From Hippophae tibetana (lineage: Eukaryota; Streptophyta; Magnoliopsida; Rosales; Elaeagnaceae): a stretch of DNA of 64,000 nucleotides. This document shows positions 1-13,500 of this stretch, piece after piece. The position numbers and the translations under genes were made by a program. How positions within the stretch are numbered: the first letter of the stretch is position 1; every line of letters starts with the position of its first letter. Where the stretch lies: assembly GCA_037013495.1 (NCBI GenBank), contig CM072810.1, positions 85,916,449 to 85,980,448 of the forward strand, in the 5' to 3' direction. Under the pieces are notes generated by a model that worked only from the letters and a program-made list of their open reading frames with translations, did no database searches and was not told where the DNA came from.

Positions 1-2069
1 ATGTTCTATCATTATTTTGTTTTCTTTTTAAGTCTTAATACCCAACACAGGAATATTCATGTGAATTATATTATCTCTCTTCCGAATGAAAAAAGGTGAT
101 GGATGGAGGTTGTTTTAGACTATATTTGTAACTTCTTGGTACGTAGCAAGAAACATTTCTATAAAGGATAAACTTAATATTTCCATTGATATTTCTTTGC
201 TTCTTACTTCTATAAGGCGTTTGGAAATTAGATTCTTAGGGGGAAAGCGATAACCAAATTTAATTTCAATACGGTGCATTCCAACATAACCAGAATAACA
301 TATTAATAAGTTAAGAATCTTGATGCCATAAATGAGTTAAAAATGTGAATTATTGATCTCTTATATAAAATAATCAACAAATTTTCAAACGTTTGTAAGT
401 AGGCATTTTAAGACGTAATAAATTCCACTTAAATATAATAATTACAATGATATAAAATTTGGAGTAATGTTTTCCCTACTATTCTTTTGTAAAATTGACA
501 TTAGAAAATGTTTAAGCTTTCTTTTCCACTTATTGATTTTTCCTAATGTTCTATCATTATTTTGTTTTTTTAAGTCTTAATACCCAACACAGGAATATTC
601 ATGTGAATTATATTATCTCTCTTCCGAATGAAAAAGGGTGATGGATGGAGATTGTTTTAGACTATATTTGTAACTTCTTGGTACGTAGCAAGAAACGTTT
701 CTATAGAGGATGAGCTTAATATTTCCATTGATATTTCTTTGCTTCTTACTTCTATAAGGTGTGTGGAAATTAGATTCTTAGGGGGAAAGCGATAACCAAA
801 TTTAATTTCAATACAGTGCATTCCAACATTACCAGAATAACTTAGTAATAAGTTAAGAATATTGATGCCATAAATGAGTTAAAAATGTAAATTATTTATC
901 TCTTATATAAAATAATCAACATAATTTCAAACATTTGTAAATTTTCATTTTAAGACGTAATAAATTCAATTTAAATATATAAAATTACAATGATATAAAA
1001 TTTGGAGGAATGTTTCCCCTACTATTCTTTTGTAAAATTGACATTAGAAAATGTTTAAGCTTTCTTTTCCACTTATTGCTTGTTCCTAATGTTTATCATT
1101 ATATTGTTTTCTTTTTAAGTCTTAATACCCACCACACGCATATTCATGTGAATTATATTATCTATCTTCCTAATGAAAAAAAAGTGATTGATGGAGATTG
1201 TTTTAGACTATATTTGTAACTTCTTGATACGTAGCAAGAAACGTTTCTATAGAGGATGAGCTTAATATTTCCATTGATATTTCTTTGCTTCTTACTTCTA
1301 TAAGGTGTGTGGAAATTTGATTCTTAGGGGGAAAGGGATAACCAAATTTAATTTCAATACGGTGCATTCCAACATAACCAGAATAACATATTAATAAGTT
1401 AAGAATCTTGATGCCATAAATGAGTTAAAAATGTGAATTATTGATCTCTTATATAAAATAATCAACAAAATTTCAAACTTTTGTAATTTGGCATTTTATG
1501 ACATAATAAATTCCACTAAAATATAATAATTACAATGATATAAAATTTGGAGTAATGTTTTCCCTACAATTCTTTTGTAAAATTGACAGTAGAAAATGTT
1601 TAAGCTTTCTTTTCCACTTATTGCTTTTTCCTAATGTTCTATCATTATTTTGTTTTTTAAGTCTTAATACCCAACACAGGAATATTCATGTTAATTATAT
1701 TATCTCTCTTCCGAATGAAAAAGGGTGATGGATGGAGGTTGTTTTAGACTATATTTGTAACTTCTTGGTACATAGCAAGAAACATTTCTATAGAGAATGA
1801 GCTTAATATTTCCATTCATATTTCTTTGCTTCTTACTTCTATAAAGAGTTTCGAAATTAGATACTTAGGGGGAAAGTCATAACCAAATTTAATTTCAATA
1901 CAGTGCATTCCAACATAACCAGAATAACTTATTAATATGTTAAGAATATTGATGCCATAAATGAGTTAAAAATGTAAATTATTTATCTCTTATATAAAAT
2001 AATCAACATAATTTCAAACATTTGTAAATTGGCATTTTAAGACGTAATAAATTCCACTTAAATATAATA
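1..2069. repeat. Alternating A/B monomers, left edge of window
   Basis: This region holds a partial monomer (1-466) and monomers starting at 467, 1010 and 1555. The 467 and 1555 units are type A: CCACT linker, TTTTCCC after the ATG, CCCAACACAGG. The 1010 unit is type B: CAATTT linker, TTTCCCC, CCCACCACACGC. The alternation gives a dimer period near 1,088 bp. The B unit at 1010 has the variant GGAGGAATG shared with 2096 and 3190. There is no non-satellite sequence. Confidence 0.9.
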
Positions 2070-2469
2070 ATTACAAAGATATAAAATTTGGAGGAATGTT
2101 TCCCCTACTATTCTTTTGTAAAATTGACATTAGAAAATGTTTAAGCTTTCTTTTCCACTTATTGCTCTTTCTTAATGTTTATCATTATATTGTTTTCTTT
2201 TTAAGTCTTAATACCCACCACACGCATATTCATGTGAAATATATTATCTATCTTCCTAATGAAAAAAAAGTGATTGATGGAGATTGTTTTAGACTATATT
2301 TGTAACTTCTTGGTACGTAGCAAGAAACGTTTCTATAGAGGATGAGCTTAATAGTTCCATTGATATATCTTTGCTTCTTACTTCTATAAGGCGTTTGGAA
2401 ATTAGATTCTTACGGGGAAAGTGATAACCAAATTTAACTTCAATACAGTGCATTCCAAGATAACCAGAA

Positions 2470-2487
2470 TAACTTATTAATAAGTTA
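2470..2487. repeat. 18-bp perfect palindrome in the monomer (representative copy)
   Basis: TAACTTATTAATAAGTTA is its own reverse complement. The same block lies in almost every monomer about 175 bp before the next start. Many copies keep it perfect. Recurrent variants that break it are AACATATTAATAAG, AACTTAGTAATAAG and AACTTATTAATATG, which mark subtypes. It could form a small cruciform or a dimeric protein-binding site; function is not shown. Confidence 0.85.
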
Positions 2488-2535
2488 AGAATATTGATGC
2501 CATAAATAAGTTAAAAATTTATATTATTTATCTCT

Positions 2536-2544
2536 TATATAAAA
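2536..2544 (+). promoter_or_regulatory. TATA-like motif TATATAAAA (representative copy)
   Basis: TATATAAAA fits the eukaryotic TATA-box consensus. It is kept in nearly all monomers, about 107 bp before the GGAGTAATG start block. In a DNA this AT-rich a match by chance is easy, and conservation follows from common descent of the copies. I see it as a possible promoter for satellite transcripts at most. No initiator or other core element can be shown. Confidence 0.2.
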
Positions 2545-2553
2545 TAATAAACA

Positions 2554-2575
2554 AAATTTCAAACGTTTGTAATTT
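2554..2575. repeat. 22-bp near-perfect palindrome centred on CAAACGTTTG (representative copy)
   Basis: The 10-bp core CAAACGTTTG is a perfect palindrome. With flanking AAATTT and AATTT arms it extends to 22 bp with one mismatched pair. It recurs in almost every monomer. The central CpG is retained in many copies. Others have CAAACATTTG, usually linked to a CATAATTTC left flank, or CAAACGTTTC. It lies about 70 bp downstream of the 18-bp palindrome and just downstream of the TATA-like motif. Confidence 0.82.
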
Positions 2576-4257
2576 GGCATTTTAAGACGTAATAAGTTCA
2601 ATTTAAATATATAATAATTACAATGATATAAAATTTGGAGTAATGTTTTCCCTACTATTCTTTTGTAAAATTGACATTAGAAAATGTTTAAGCTTTCTTT
2701 TCCACTTATTGATTTTTCTTAATGTTCTATCATTATTTTGTTTTCTTTTTAAGTCTTAATACCCAACACAGGAATATTCATGTGAATTATATTATCTCTC
2801 TTCCGAATGAAAAAAGGTGATGGATGGAGGTTGTTTTAGACTATATTTGTAACTTCTTGGTACGTAGCAAGAAACATTTCTATAGAGGATGAGCTTAATA
2901 TTTCCATTCATATTTCTTTTCTTCTTACTTCTATAAGGCGTTTCGAAATTAAATTCTTAGGGGGAAAGTGATAACCAAATTTAATTTCAATACGGTGCAT
3001 TCCAACATAACCAGAATAACTTATTAATAAGTTAAGAATATTGATGCCATAAATGAATTAAAAATGTATATTATTTATCTCTTATATAAAATAATCAACA
3101 TAATTTCAAACATTTGTAATTTGGCATTTTAAGACGTAATAAATTCAATTTAAATATATAATAATTACAAAGATATAAAATTTGGAGGAATGTTTCCCCT
3201 ACTATTCTTTTGTAAAATTGACATTAGAAAATGTTTAAGCTTTCTTTTCCACTTATTGCTCTTTCTTAATGTTTATCATTATATTGTTTTCTTTTTAAGT
3301 CTTAATACCCACCACACGCATATTCATGTGAAATATATTATCTATCTTCCTAATGAAAAAAAAGTGATTGATGGAGATTGTTTTAGACTATATTTGTAAC
3401 TTCTTGGTACGTAGCAAGAAACGTTTCTATAGAGGATGAGCTTAATAGTTCCATTGATATATCTTTGCTTCTTACTTCTATAAGGCGTTTGGAAATTAGA
3501 TTCTTACGGGGAAAGTGATAACCAAATTTAACTTCAATACAGTGCATTCCAAGATAACCAGAATAACTTATTAATAAGTTAAGAATATTGATGCCATAAA
3601 TAAGTTAAAAATTTATATTATTTATCTCTTATATAAAATAATAAACAAAATTTCAAACGTTTGTAATTTGGCATTTTAAGACGTAATAAGTTCAATTTAA
3701 ATATATAATAATTACAATGATATAAAATTTGGAGTAATGTTTTCCCTACTATTCTTTTGTAAAATTGACATTAGAAAATGTTTAAGCTTTCTTTTCCACT
3801 TATTGATTTTTCTTAATGTTCTATCATTATTTTGTTTTCTTTTTAAGTCTTAATACCCAACACAGGAATATTCATGTGAATTATATTATCTCTCTTCCGA
3901 ATGAAAAAAGGTGATGGATGGAGGTTGTTTTAGACTATATTTGTAACTTCTTGGTACGTAGCAAGAAACATTTCTATAGAGGATGAGCTTAATATTTCCA
4001 TTCATATTTCTTTTCTTCTTACTTCTATAAGGCGTTTCGAAATTAAATTCTTAGGGGGAAAGTGATAACCAAATTTAATTTCAATACGGTGCATTCCAAC
4101 ATAACCAGAATAACTTATTAATAAGTTAAGAATATTGATGCCATAAATGAATTAAAAATGTATATTATTTATCTCTTATATAAAATAATCAACATAATTT
4201 CAAACATTTGTAATTTGGCATTTTAAGACGTAATAAATTCAATTTAAATATATAATA

Positions 4258-6463
4258 ATTACCATGATATAAAATTTGGAGTAATGTTTCCCCTACTATT
4301 CCTTTGTAAAATTGACATTAGAAAATGTTTAAGCTTTCTTTTCCACTTATTGCTTTTTCCTAATGTTTATCATTATTTTGTTTTCTTTTTAAGTCTTAAT
4401 ACCCACCACAGGCATATTCATGTGAATTATATTATCTATCTTCCTAATGAAAAAAGGTGATGGATGGAGTTTGTTTTAGACAATATTTGTTACTTCTTGG
4501 TACGTAGCAAGAAACATTTCTATAGATGATGAGCTTTATATTTCCATTCATATTTCTTTGCTTCTTACTTCTATAAGGCGTTTGGAAATTAGATTCTTAG
4601 GGGGAAAGCGATAACCAAATTTAATTTCAATACGGTGGATTCCAACATAACCAGAATAACTTAGTAATAAGTTAAGAATATTGATGCCATAAATGAGTTA
4701 AAAATGTGAATTATTGATCTCTTATATAAAATAATCAACAAAATTTCAAACGTTTGTAAGTTGGCATTTTAAGACGTAATAAATTCCACTTAAATATAAT
4801 AATTACAATGATATAAAATTTGGAGTAATGTTTTCCCTACTATTCTTTTGTAAAATTGACATTAGAAAATGTTTAAGCTTTCTTTTCCACTTATTGCTTT
4901 TTCCTAATGTTTCTCATTATTTTGTTTTCTTTTTATGTCTTAATACCCACCACAGGCATATTCATGTGAATTACATTATATCTCTTCCCAATGAAAAAAG
5001 GTGATGGATGGAGTTTGTTTTAGATAATATTTGTTACTTCTTGGTACGTAGCAAGAAACATTTCTATAGAGGATGAGCTTAATATTTCCATTCATATTTC
5101 TTTGCTTCTTACTTCTATAAGGAGTTTGGAAATTAGATTCTTAGGGGGAAAGCAATAACCAAATTTAATTTCAATACGGTGCATTCCAACATAACCAGAA
5201 TAAATTATTAATAAGTTAAGAATATTGATGCCATAAATGAGTAAAAAATATGAATTATTGATCTCTTATATAAAATAATCAATAAAATTTCAAACGTTTG
5301 TAATTTTCCATTTTAAGACGTAATAAATTCAATTTAAATATATAATAATTACAATGATATAAAATTTGGAGTACTCTTTCCCCTACTATTCTTTTGTAAA
5401 ATTGACATTAGAAAATGGTTAAGCTTTCTTTTCCACTTATTGCTTTTTCCTAATGTTTATCATTATATTGTTTTCTTTTTAAGTCTTAATACCCACCACA
5501 GGAATATTAATGTGAATTATATTATATCTCTTCCGAATGAAAAAAGGTGATGGATGGAGGTTGTTTTAGACTATATTTGTAACTTCTTGGTACGTAGCAA
5601 GAAACATTTCTGTAGAGGATGAGCTTAATATTTCCATTGATATTTCTTTGCTTCTTACTTCTATAAGGCGTTTCGAAATTAGAATCTTACGGGGAAATTG
5701 ATAACCAAATTTAATTTCAATACAGTGCATTCCAACATAAACAGAATAACTTATTAATAAGTTAAGAATATTGATGCCATAAATGAGTTAATAATTTAAA
5801 TTATTTATCTCTTATATAAAATAATAAACAAAATTTCAAACTTTTGTAATTTGGCATTTTAAGACGTAATAAGTTCAATTTAAATATATAATAATTACAA
5901 TGATATAAAATTTGGAGTAATGTTTCCCCTACTATTCTTTTGTAAAATTGACTTTAGAAAATGTTTAAGCTTTCTTTTCCACTTATTGCTTTTTCCTAAT
6001 GTTTATCATTATATTGTTTTCTTTTTAAGTCTTAATACCCACCACAGGCATATTCATGTGAATTATATTATCTATCTTCCTAATGAAAAAAGGTGATGGA
6101 TGGAGGTTGTTTTAGACTATATTTGTAAATTCTTGGTACGTAGCAAGAAACATTTCTATAGAGGATAAGCTTAATATTTCCATTGATATATCTTTGCTTC
6201 TTACTTCTATAAGGCGTTTGGAAATTAGATTCTTAGGGGGAAAGCGATAACCAAATTTAATTTCAATACGGTGCTATCCAACATAACCAGAATAACATAT
6301 TAATAAGTTAAGAAACTTGATGCCATAAGTGAGTTAAAAATGTGAATTATTGATCACTTATATAAAATAATCAACAAAATTTCAAACGTTTGTAATTTGG
6401 AATTTTAAGACGTAATAAATTCCACTTAAATATAATAATTACAATGATATAAAATTTGGAGTA
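4258..6463. repeat. B, hybrid, D and C monomers; block copied near 14-16 kb
   Basis: Monomers start at 4284, 4828, 5374 (start block mutated to GTACTC) and 5920. Strict A/B alternation is lost here. The 4828 unit is a hybrid, with an A-type linker and TTTTCCC joined to a B-type CCCACCACAGGC interior. The stretch from about 4.82 to 5.9 kb matches 14.08-15.2 kb at an offset of 9,262 bp. Shared private variants are GAATAAATTATTAAT, GAGTAAAAAATATG and AATCAATAAAATTTC. From about 5.6 kb the match continues at an offset of 9,808 bp, because one extra monomer lies in the downstream copy. Shared marks there are TTAGAATCTTACGG and GTGCTATCC. Confidence 0.85.
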
Positions 6464-9400
6464 ATATTTTCCCTACTATTCTTTTGTAAAATTGACATTA
6501 GAAAATGTTTAAGCTTTCTTTTCCACTTATTGATTTTTCTTAATGTTCTATCATTATTTTGTTTTCTTTTTAAGTCTTAATACCCAACACAGGAATATTC
6601 ATGTGAATTATATTATCTCTCTTCCGAATGAAAAAAGGTGAAGGATGGAGGTTGTTTTAGACTATATTTGTAACTTCTTGGTACGTAGCAAGAAACATTT
6701 CTATAGAGGATGACCTTAATATTATATTCATATTTCTTTTCTTCTTACTTTTATAAAGGCGTTTCGAAATTAAATTCTTAGGGGGAAAGTGATAACCAAA
6801 TTTAATTTCATTAAAGTGCATTCCAACATAACCAGAATAACTTATTAATAAGTTAAGAATATTGATGCCATAAATGAGTTAAAAATGTAAATTATTTATC
6901 TCTTATATAAAATAATCAACATAATTTCAAACATTTGTAATTTGGCATTTTAAGACGTAATAAATTCAATTTAAATATATAATAATTACAATGATATAAA
7001 ATTGGGAGTAATGTTTTCCCTACTATTCTTTTGTAAAATTGACATTAGAAAATGTTTAAGCATTCTTTTCCACTTATTGCTTTTTCCTAATGTTTATCAT
7101 TATATTGTTTTCTTTTTAAGTCTTAATACCCACCACACGCATATTCATGTGAATTATATTATCTATCTTCCTAATGAAAAAAAAAATGACTGATGGAGAT
7201 TGTTTTAGACTATATTTGTAACTTCTTGGTACGTAGCAAGAAACGTTTCTATAGAGGATGAGCTTAATATTTCCATTGATATTTCTTTGATTCTTACTTC
7301 TATAAGGCGTTTGGAAATTAGATTCTTAGGGGGAAAGCGATAACCAAATTTAATTTCAATACGGTGCATTCCAACATAACCAGAATAACATATTAATAAG
7401 TTAAGAATCTTGATGCCATAAGTGAGTTAAAAATGTGAATTATTGATCACTTATATAAAATAATCAACAAAATTTCAAACGTTTGTAATTTGGAATTTTA
7501 AGACGTAATAAATTCCACTTAAATATAATAATTACAATGATATAAAATTTGGAGTAATGTTTTCCCTACTATTCTTTTGTAAAATTGACATTAGAAAATG
7601 TTTAAGCTTTCTTTTCCACTTATTGATTTTTCTTAATGTTCTATCATTATTATGTTTTTTTAAGTCTTAATACCCAACACAGGAATATTCATGCGAATTA
7701 TATTATCTCTCTTCCAAATGAAAAAGGGTGATGGATGGAGGTTGTTTTAGACTATATTTGTAACTTCTTGGTACATAGCAAGAAACATTTCTATAGAGAA
7801 TGAGCTTAATATTTCCATTCATATTTCTTTGCTTCTTACTTCTATAAGGAGTTTCGAAATTAGATTCTTAGGGGGAAAGTGATAACCAAATTTAATTAAA
7901 ATACGGTGGATTCCAACATAACCAGAATAACTTATTAATATGTTAAGAATATTGATGCCATAAATGAGTTAAAAATGTAAATTATTTATCTCTTATATAA
8001 AATAATCAACATAATTTCAAACATTTGTAATTTGGCATTTTAAGACGTAATAAATTCAATTTAAATATATAATAATTACAATGATATAAAATTGGGAGTA
8101 ATGTTTTCCCTACTATTCTTTTGTAAAATTGACATTAGAAAATGTTTAAGCATTCTTTTCCACTTATTGCTTTTTCCTAATGTTTATCATAATATTGTTT
8201 TCTTTTTAAGTCTTAATACCCACCACACGCATATTCATGTGAATTATATTATCTATCTTCCTAATGAAAAAAAAATGACTGATGGAGATTGTTTTAGACT
8301 ATATTTGTAACTTCTTGGTACGTAGCAAGAAACGTTTCTATAGAGGATGAGCTTAATATTTCCATTGATATTTCTTTGCTTCTTACTTCTATAAGGCGTT
8401 TGGAAATTATATTCTTAGGGGGAAAGCGATAACCAAATTTAATTTCAATACAGTGCATTCCAACATAACCAGAATAACTTAGTAATAAGTTAAGAATATG
8501 GATGCCATAAATGAGTTAAAAATGTGAATTATTGATCTCTTATATAAAATAATCAACAAAATTGCAAACGTTTGTAAGGTGGCATTTTAAGACGTAATAA
8601 ATTCCACTTAAATATAATAATTACAATGATATAAAATTTGGAGTAATGTTTTCCCTACTATTCTTTTGTAAAATTGACATTAGAAAATGTTTAAGCTTTC
8701 TTTTCCACTTATTGATTTTTCTTAATGTTCTATCATTATTTTGTTTTCTTTTTAAGTCTTAATACCCAACACAGGAATATTCATGTGAATTATATTATCT
8801 CTCTTCCGAATGAAAAAAGGTGATGGATGGAGGTTGTTTTAGACTATATTTGTAACTTCTTGGTACGTAGCAAGAAACATTTCTATAGAGGATGACCTTA
8901 ATATTTCCATTCATATTTCTTTTCTTCTTACTTTTATAAGGCGTTTCGAAATTAAATTCTTAGGGGGAAAGTGATAACCAAATTTAATTTCATTACAGTG
9001 CATTCCAACATAACCAGAATAACTTATTAATAAGTTAAGAATATTGATGCCATAAATGAGTTAAAAATTTAAATTATTTATCTCTTATATAAAATAATAA
9101 ACAAAATTTCAAACGTTTGTAATTTGGCATTTTAAGACGTAATAAGTTCAATTTAAATATATAATAATTACAATGATATAAAATTTGGAGTAATGTTTAC
9201 CCTACTATTCTTTTGTAAAATTGACTTTAGAAAATGTTTAAGCTTTCTTTTCCACTTATTGCTTTTTCCTAATATTTATTCATTATTTTGTTTTCTTTTT
9301 AAGTCTTAATACCCAACACAGGAATATTCATGTGAATTATATTATCTCTCTTCCGAATGAAAAAAGGTGATGGATGGAGGTTGTTTTAGAGTATATTTGT

Positions 9401-10532
9401 AAATTCTTGGTACGTAGCAAGAAACATTTCTATAGAGGATAAGCTTAATATTTCCATTGATATTTCTTTGCTTCTTACTTCTATAAGGCGTTTGGAAATT
9501 AGATTCTTAGGGGGAAAGCGATAACCAAATTTAATTTAAATACGGTGCATTCCAACATAACCAGAATAACATATTAATAAGTTAAGAATCTTGATGCCAT
9601 AAGTGAGTTAAAAATGTGAATTATTGATCACTTATATAAAATAATCAACAAAATTTCAAACGTTTGTAATTTGGCATTTTAAGACGTAATAAATTCCACT
9701 TAAATATAATAATTACAATGATATAAAATTTGGAGTAATGTTTTCCCTACTATTCTTATGTAAAGTTGACATTAGAAAATGTTTAAGCTTTCTTTTCCAC
9801 TTATTGATTTTTCCTAATGTTCTATCATTATTATGTTTTTTTAAGTCTTAATACCCAACAAAGGAATATTCATGTGAATTATATTATCTCTCTTCCGATT
9901 GAAAAAAGGTGATGGATGGAGGTTGTTTTAGACTATATTTGTAACTTCTTGGTACGTAGCAAGAAACATTTCTATAGAGGATGACCTTAATATTTCCATT
10001 CATATTTCTTTTCTTCTTACTTTTATAAGGCGTTTCGAAATTAAATTCTTAGGAGGAAAGTGATAACCAAATTTAATTTCATTACAGTGCATTCCAACAT
10101 AACTAGAATAACATATTAATAAGTTAAGAATCTTGATGCCATAAGTGAGTTAAAAATTTAAATTATTTATATCTTATATAAAATAATCAACATAATTTAA
10201 AACGTTTGTAATTTGGCATTTTAAGACGTAATAAATTCAATTTAAATATATTATAATTACAATGATATAAAATTTGGAGTAATGTTTTCCCTACTATTCT
10301 TTTGTAAAATTGACATTAGAAAATGTTTAAGCTTTCTTTTTTCACTTATTGCTTTTTCCTAATGTTTATCATTATATTGTTTTCTTTTTAAGTCTTAATA
10401 CCCACCACACGCATATTCATGTGAATTATATTATCTATCTTCCTAATGAAAAAAAAGTGACTGATGGAGATTGTTTTAGACTATATTTGTAACTTTTTGG
10501 TACGTAGCAAGAAACGTTTCTATAGAGGATGA
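6464..10532. repeat. Alternating A/B monomers; sub-blocks recur at 17-20 kb
   Basis: Monomers start at 6464, 7011, 7557, 8101, 8646, 9193, 9738 and 10282, with alternating A (6464, 7557, 8646, 9738) and B- or C-like types. About 6.7-8.35 kb matches 18.15-19.8 kb: GGGAGTAATG start, CATGCGAATT, CTTCCAAATG, TTAAAATACGGTGG. About 8.4-9.35 kb matches 17.1-18.05 kb: AAAATTGCAAACG, GTAAGGTGGC, and GTTTACCC with GACTTTAG. These two adjacent blocks recur in the opposite order downstream, so the array has been rearranged as well as duplicated. Unit 7011 has a 9-A run in the A-rich tract near offset 165. Confidence 0.85.
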
Positions 10533-13500
10533 GCTTAATATTTCCATTGATATTTCTTTGCTTCTTACTTCTATAAGGCGTTTGGAAATTAGATTCTTAG
10601 GGGGAAAGCGATAACCAAATTTAATTTCAATAAAGTGCATTCCAACATAACCAGAATAACTTAGTAATAAGTTAAGAATATGGATGCCATAAGTGAGTTA
10701 AAAATGTGAATTATTGATCACTTATATAAAATAATCAACAAAATTTCAAACGTTTGTAATTTGGCATTTTAAGACGTAATAAATTCCACTTAAATATAAT
10801 AATTACAATGATATAAAATTTGGAGTAATGTTTTCCCTACTATTCTTTTGTAAAATTGACATTAGAAAATGTTTAAGCTTTCTTTTCCACTTATTGATTT
10901 TTCCTAATGTTCTATCATTATTATGTTTTTTTAAGTCTTAATACCCAACACAGGAATATTCATGCGAATTATATTATCTCTCTTCCGAATGAAAAAGGGT
11001 GATGGATGGAGGTTGTTTTAGACTATATTTGTAACTTCTTGGTACGTAGCAAGAAACATATCTATAGAGAATGAGCTTAATATTTCCATTCATATTTCTT
11101 TGCTTCTTACTTCTATAAGGAGTTTCGAAATTAGATTCTTAGGGGGAAAGTGATAACCAAATTTAATTAAAATACGGTGCATTCCAACATAACCAGAATA
11201 ACTTATTAATATGTTAAGAATATTGATGCCATAAATGAGTTAAAAATTTAAATTATTTATCTCTTATACAAAATAATCAACATAATTTAAAACGTTTGTA
11301 ATTTGGCATTTTAAGACGTAATAAATTCAATTTAAATATATAATAATTACAATGATATAAAATTTGGAGTAATGTTTTCCCTACTATTCTTTTGTAAAAT
11401 TGACATTAGAAAATGTTTAAGCTTTCTTTTCCACTTATTGCTTTTTCCTAATGTTTATCATTATATTGTTTTCTTTTTAAGTCTTAATACCCACCACACG
11501 CATATTCATGTGAATTATATTATCTATCTTCCTAATGAAAAAAGGTGACTGATGGAGATTGTTTTAGACTATATTTGTAACTTCTTGGTACGTAGCAAGA
11601 AACGTTTCTATAGAGGATGAGCTTAATATTTCCATTGATATTTCTTTGCTTCTTACTTCTATAAGGCGTTTGGAAATTAGATTCTTAGGGGGAAAGCGAT
11701 AACCAAATTTAATTTCAATACGGTGCATTCCATCATAACCAGAATAACATATTAATAAGTTAAGAATCTTGATGACATAAATGAGATAAAAATGTGAATT
11801 ATTGATCTCTTATATCAAATAATCAACAAAATTTCAAACGTTTGTAATTTGGCATTTTAAGACGTAATAAATTCCACTTAAATATAATAATTACAATGAT
11901 ATAAAATGTGGAGTAATGTTTTCCCTACTATTCTTTTGTAAAATTGACATTAGAAAATGTTTAAGATTTCTTTTCCACTTATTGATTTTTCCTAATGTTC
12001 TATCATTATTTTATTTTTTTAAGTCTTAACACCCAACACAGTAATATTCATGTGAATTATATTATCTCTCTTCCGAATGAAAAAGGGTGATGGATGGAGG
12101 TTGTTTTAGACTATATTTGTAACTTCTTGGTACATAGCAAGAAACATTTCTATAGAGGATAAGCTTAATATTTCCATTGATATTTCTTTGCTTCTTACTT
12201 CTATAAGGCGTTTGGAAATTAGATTCTTAGGGGGAAAGCGATAACCAAATTTAATTTCAATAAAGTGCATTCCAACATAACCAGAATAACTTAGTAATAA
12301 GTTAAGAATATGGATGCCATAAGTGAGTTAAAAATGTGAATTATTGATCACTTATATAAAATAATCAACAAAATTTCAAACGTTTGTAATTTGGCATTTT
12401 AAGACGTAATAAATTCCACTTAAATATAATAATTACAATGATATAAAATTTGGAGTAATGTTTTCCCTACTATTCTTTTGTAAAATTGACATTAGAAAAT
12501 GTTTAAGCTTTCTTTTCCACTTATTGATTTTTCCTAATGTTCTATCATTATTATGTTTTTTTAAGTCTTAATACCCAACACAGGAATATTCATGCGAATT
12601 ATATTATCTCTCTTCCGAATGAAAAAGGGTGATGGATGGAGGTTGTTTTAGACTATATTTGTAACTTCTTGGTACGTAGCAAGAAACATATCTATAGAGA
12701 ATGAGCTTAATATTTCCATTCATATTTCTTTGCTTCTTACTTCTATAAGGAGTTTCGAAATTAGATTCTTAGGGGGAAAGTGATAACCAAATTTAATTAA
12801 AATACGGTGCATTCCAACATAACCAGAATAACTTATTAATATGTTAAGAATATCGATGCCATAAATGAGTTAAAAATTTAAATTATTTATCTCTTATACA
12901 AAATAATCAACATAATTTAAAACGTTTGTAATTTGGCATTTTAAGACGTAATAAATTCAATTTAAATATATAATAATTACAATGATATAAAATTTGGAGT
13001 AATGTTTTCCCTACTATTCTTTTGTAAAATTGACATTAGAAAATGTTTAAGCTTTCTTTTCCACTTATTGCTTTTTCCTAATGTTTATCATTATATTGTT
13101 TTCTTTTTAAGTCTTAATACCCACCACACGCATATTCATGTGAATTATATTATCTATCTTCCTAATGAAAAAAGGTGACTGATGGAGATTGTTTTAGACT
13201 ATATTTGTAACTTCTTGGTACGTAGCAAGAAACGTTTCTATAGAGGATGAGCTTAATATTTCCATTGATATTTCTTTGCTTCTTACTTCTATAAGGCGTT
13301 TGGAAATTAGATTCTTAGGGGGAAAGCGATAACCAAATTTAATTTCAATACGGTGCATTCCATCATAACCAGAATAACATATTAATAAGTTAAGAATCTT
13401 GATGACATAAATGAGATAAAAATGTGAATTATTGATCTCTTATATCAAATAATCAACAAAATTTCAAACGTTTGTAATTTGGCATTTTAAGACGTAATAA

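Larger units (their letters stand above)
2070..4257. repeat. Tandem duplication of a 1,094-bp A/B dimer
   Basis: Monomers start at 2096 (B), 2643 (A), 3190 (B) and 3737 (A). The second dimer repeats the first at an offset of exactly 1,094 bp. I see no difference between them when reading line by line. Private variants shared by both copies include TTACAAAGAT before the start, CTCTTTCTTAATG, GTGAAATATATT, AATAGTTCC, TCTTACGGGGAAAG and CCAAGATAACC in the B units, and TTTCTTTTCTTCTTAC in the A units. The monomers here are slightly long (547 bp). Such identity implies very recent unequal exchange or gene conversion. Confidence 0.92.

Noticed and set aside
1010..1219. Open frames of 61-82 codons in many monomers (1010, 2096, 3190, 7002, 8092, 16807, 18446, 19535, 23356, 24445, 30559, 35443, 37040, 38675, 47971, 51238, 56683, 63219) as protein-coding genes
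   Set aside because: They are the same stretch of satellite monomer. Frame and end change with A-tract length, about half the monomers are frameshifted, several starts are TTG, the peptide resembles no family I know, and composition explains its residues.
1835..1870. CENP-B-box-like sequence around TTTCGAAATTAGATTC
   Set aside because: It shares only the TTCG start with the mammalian CENP-B box. The required downstream A and CGGG positions are missing, and many copies have TTGG in place of TTCG.
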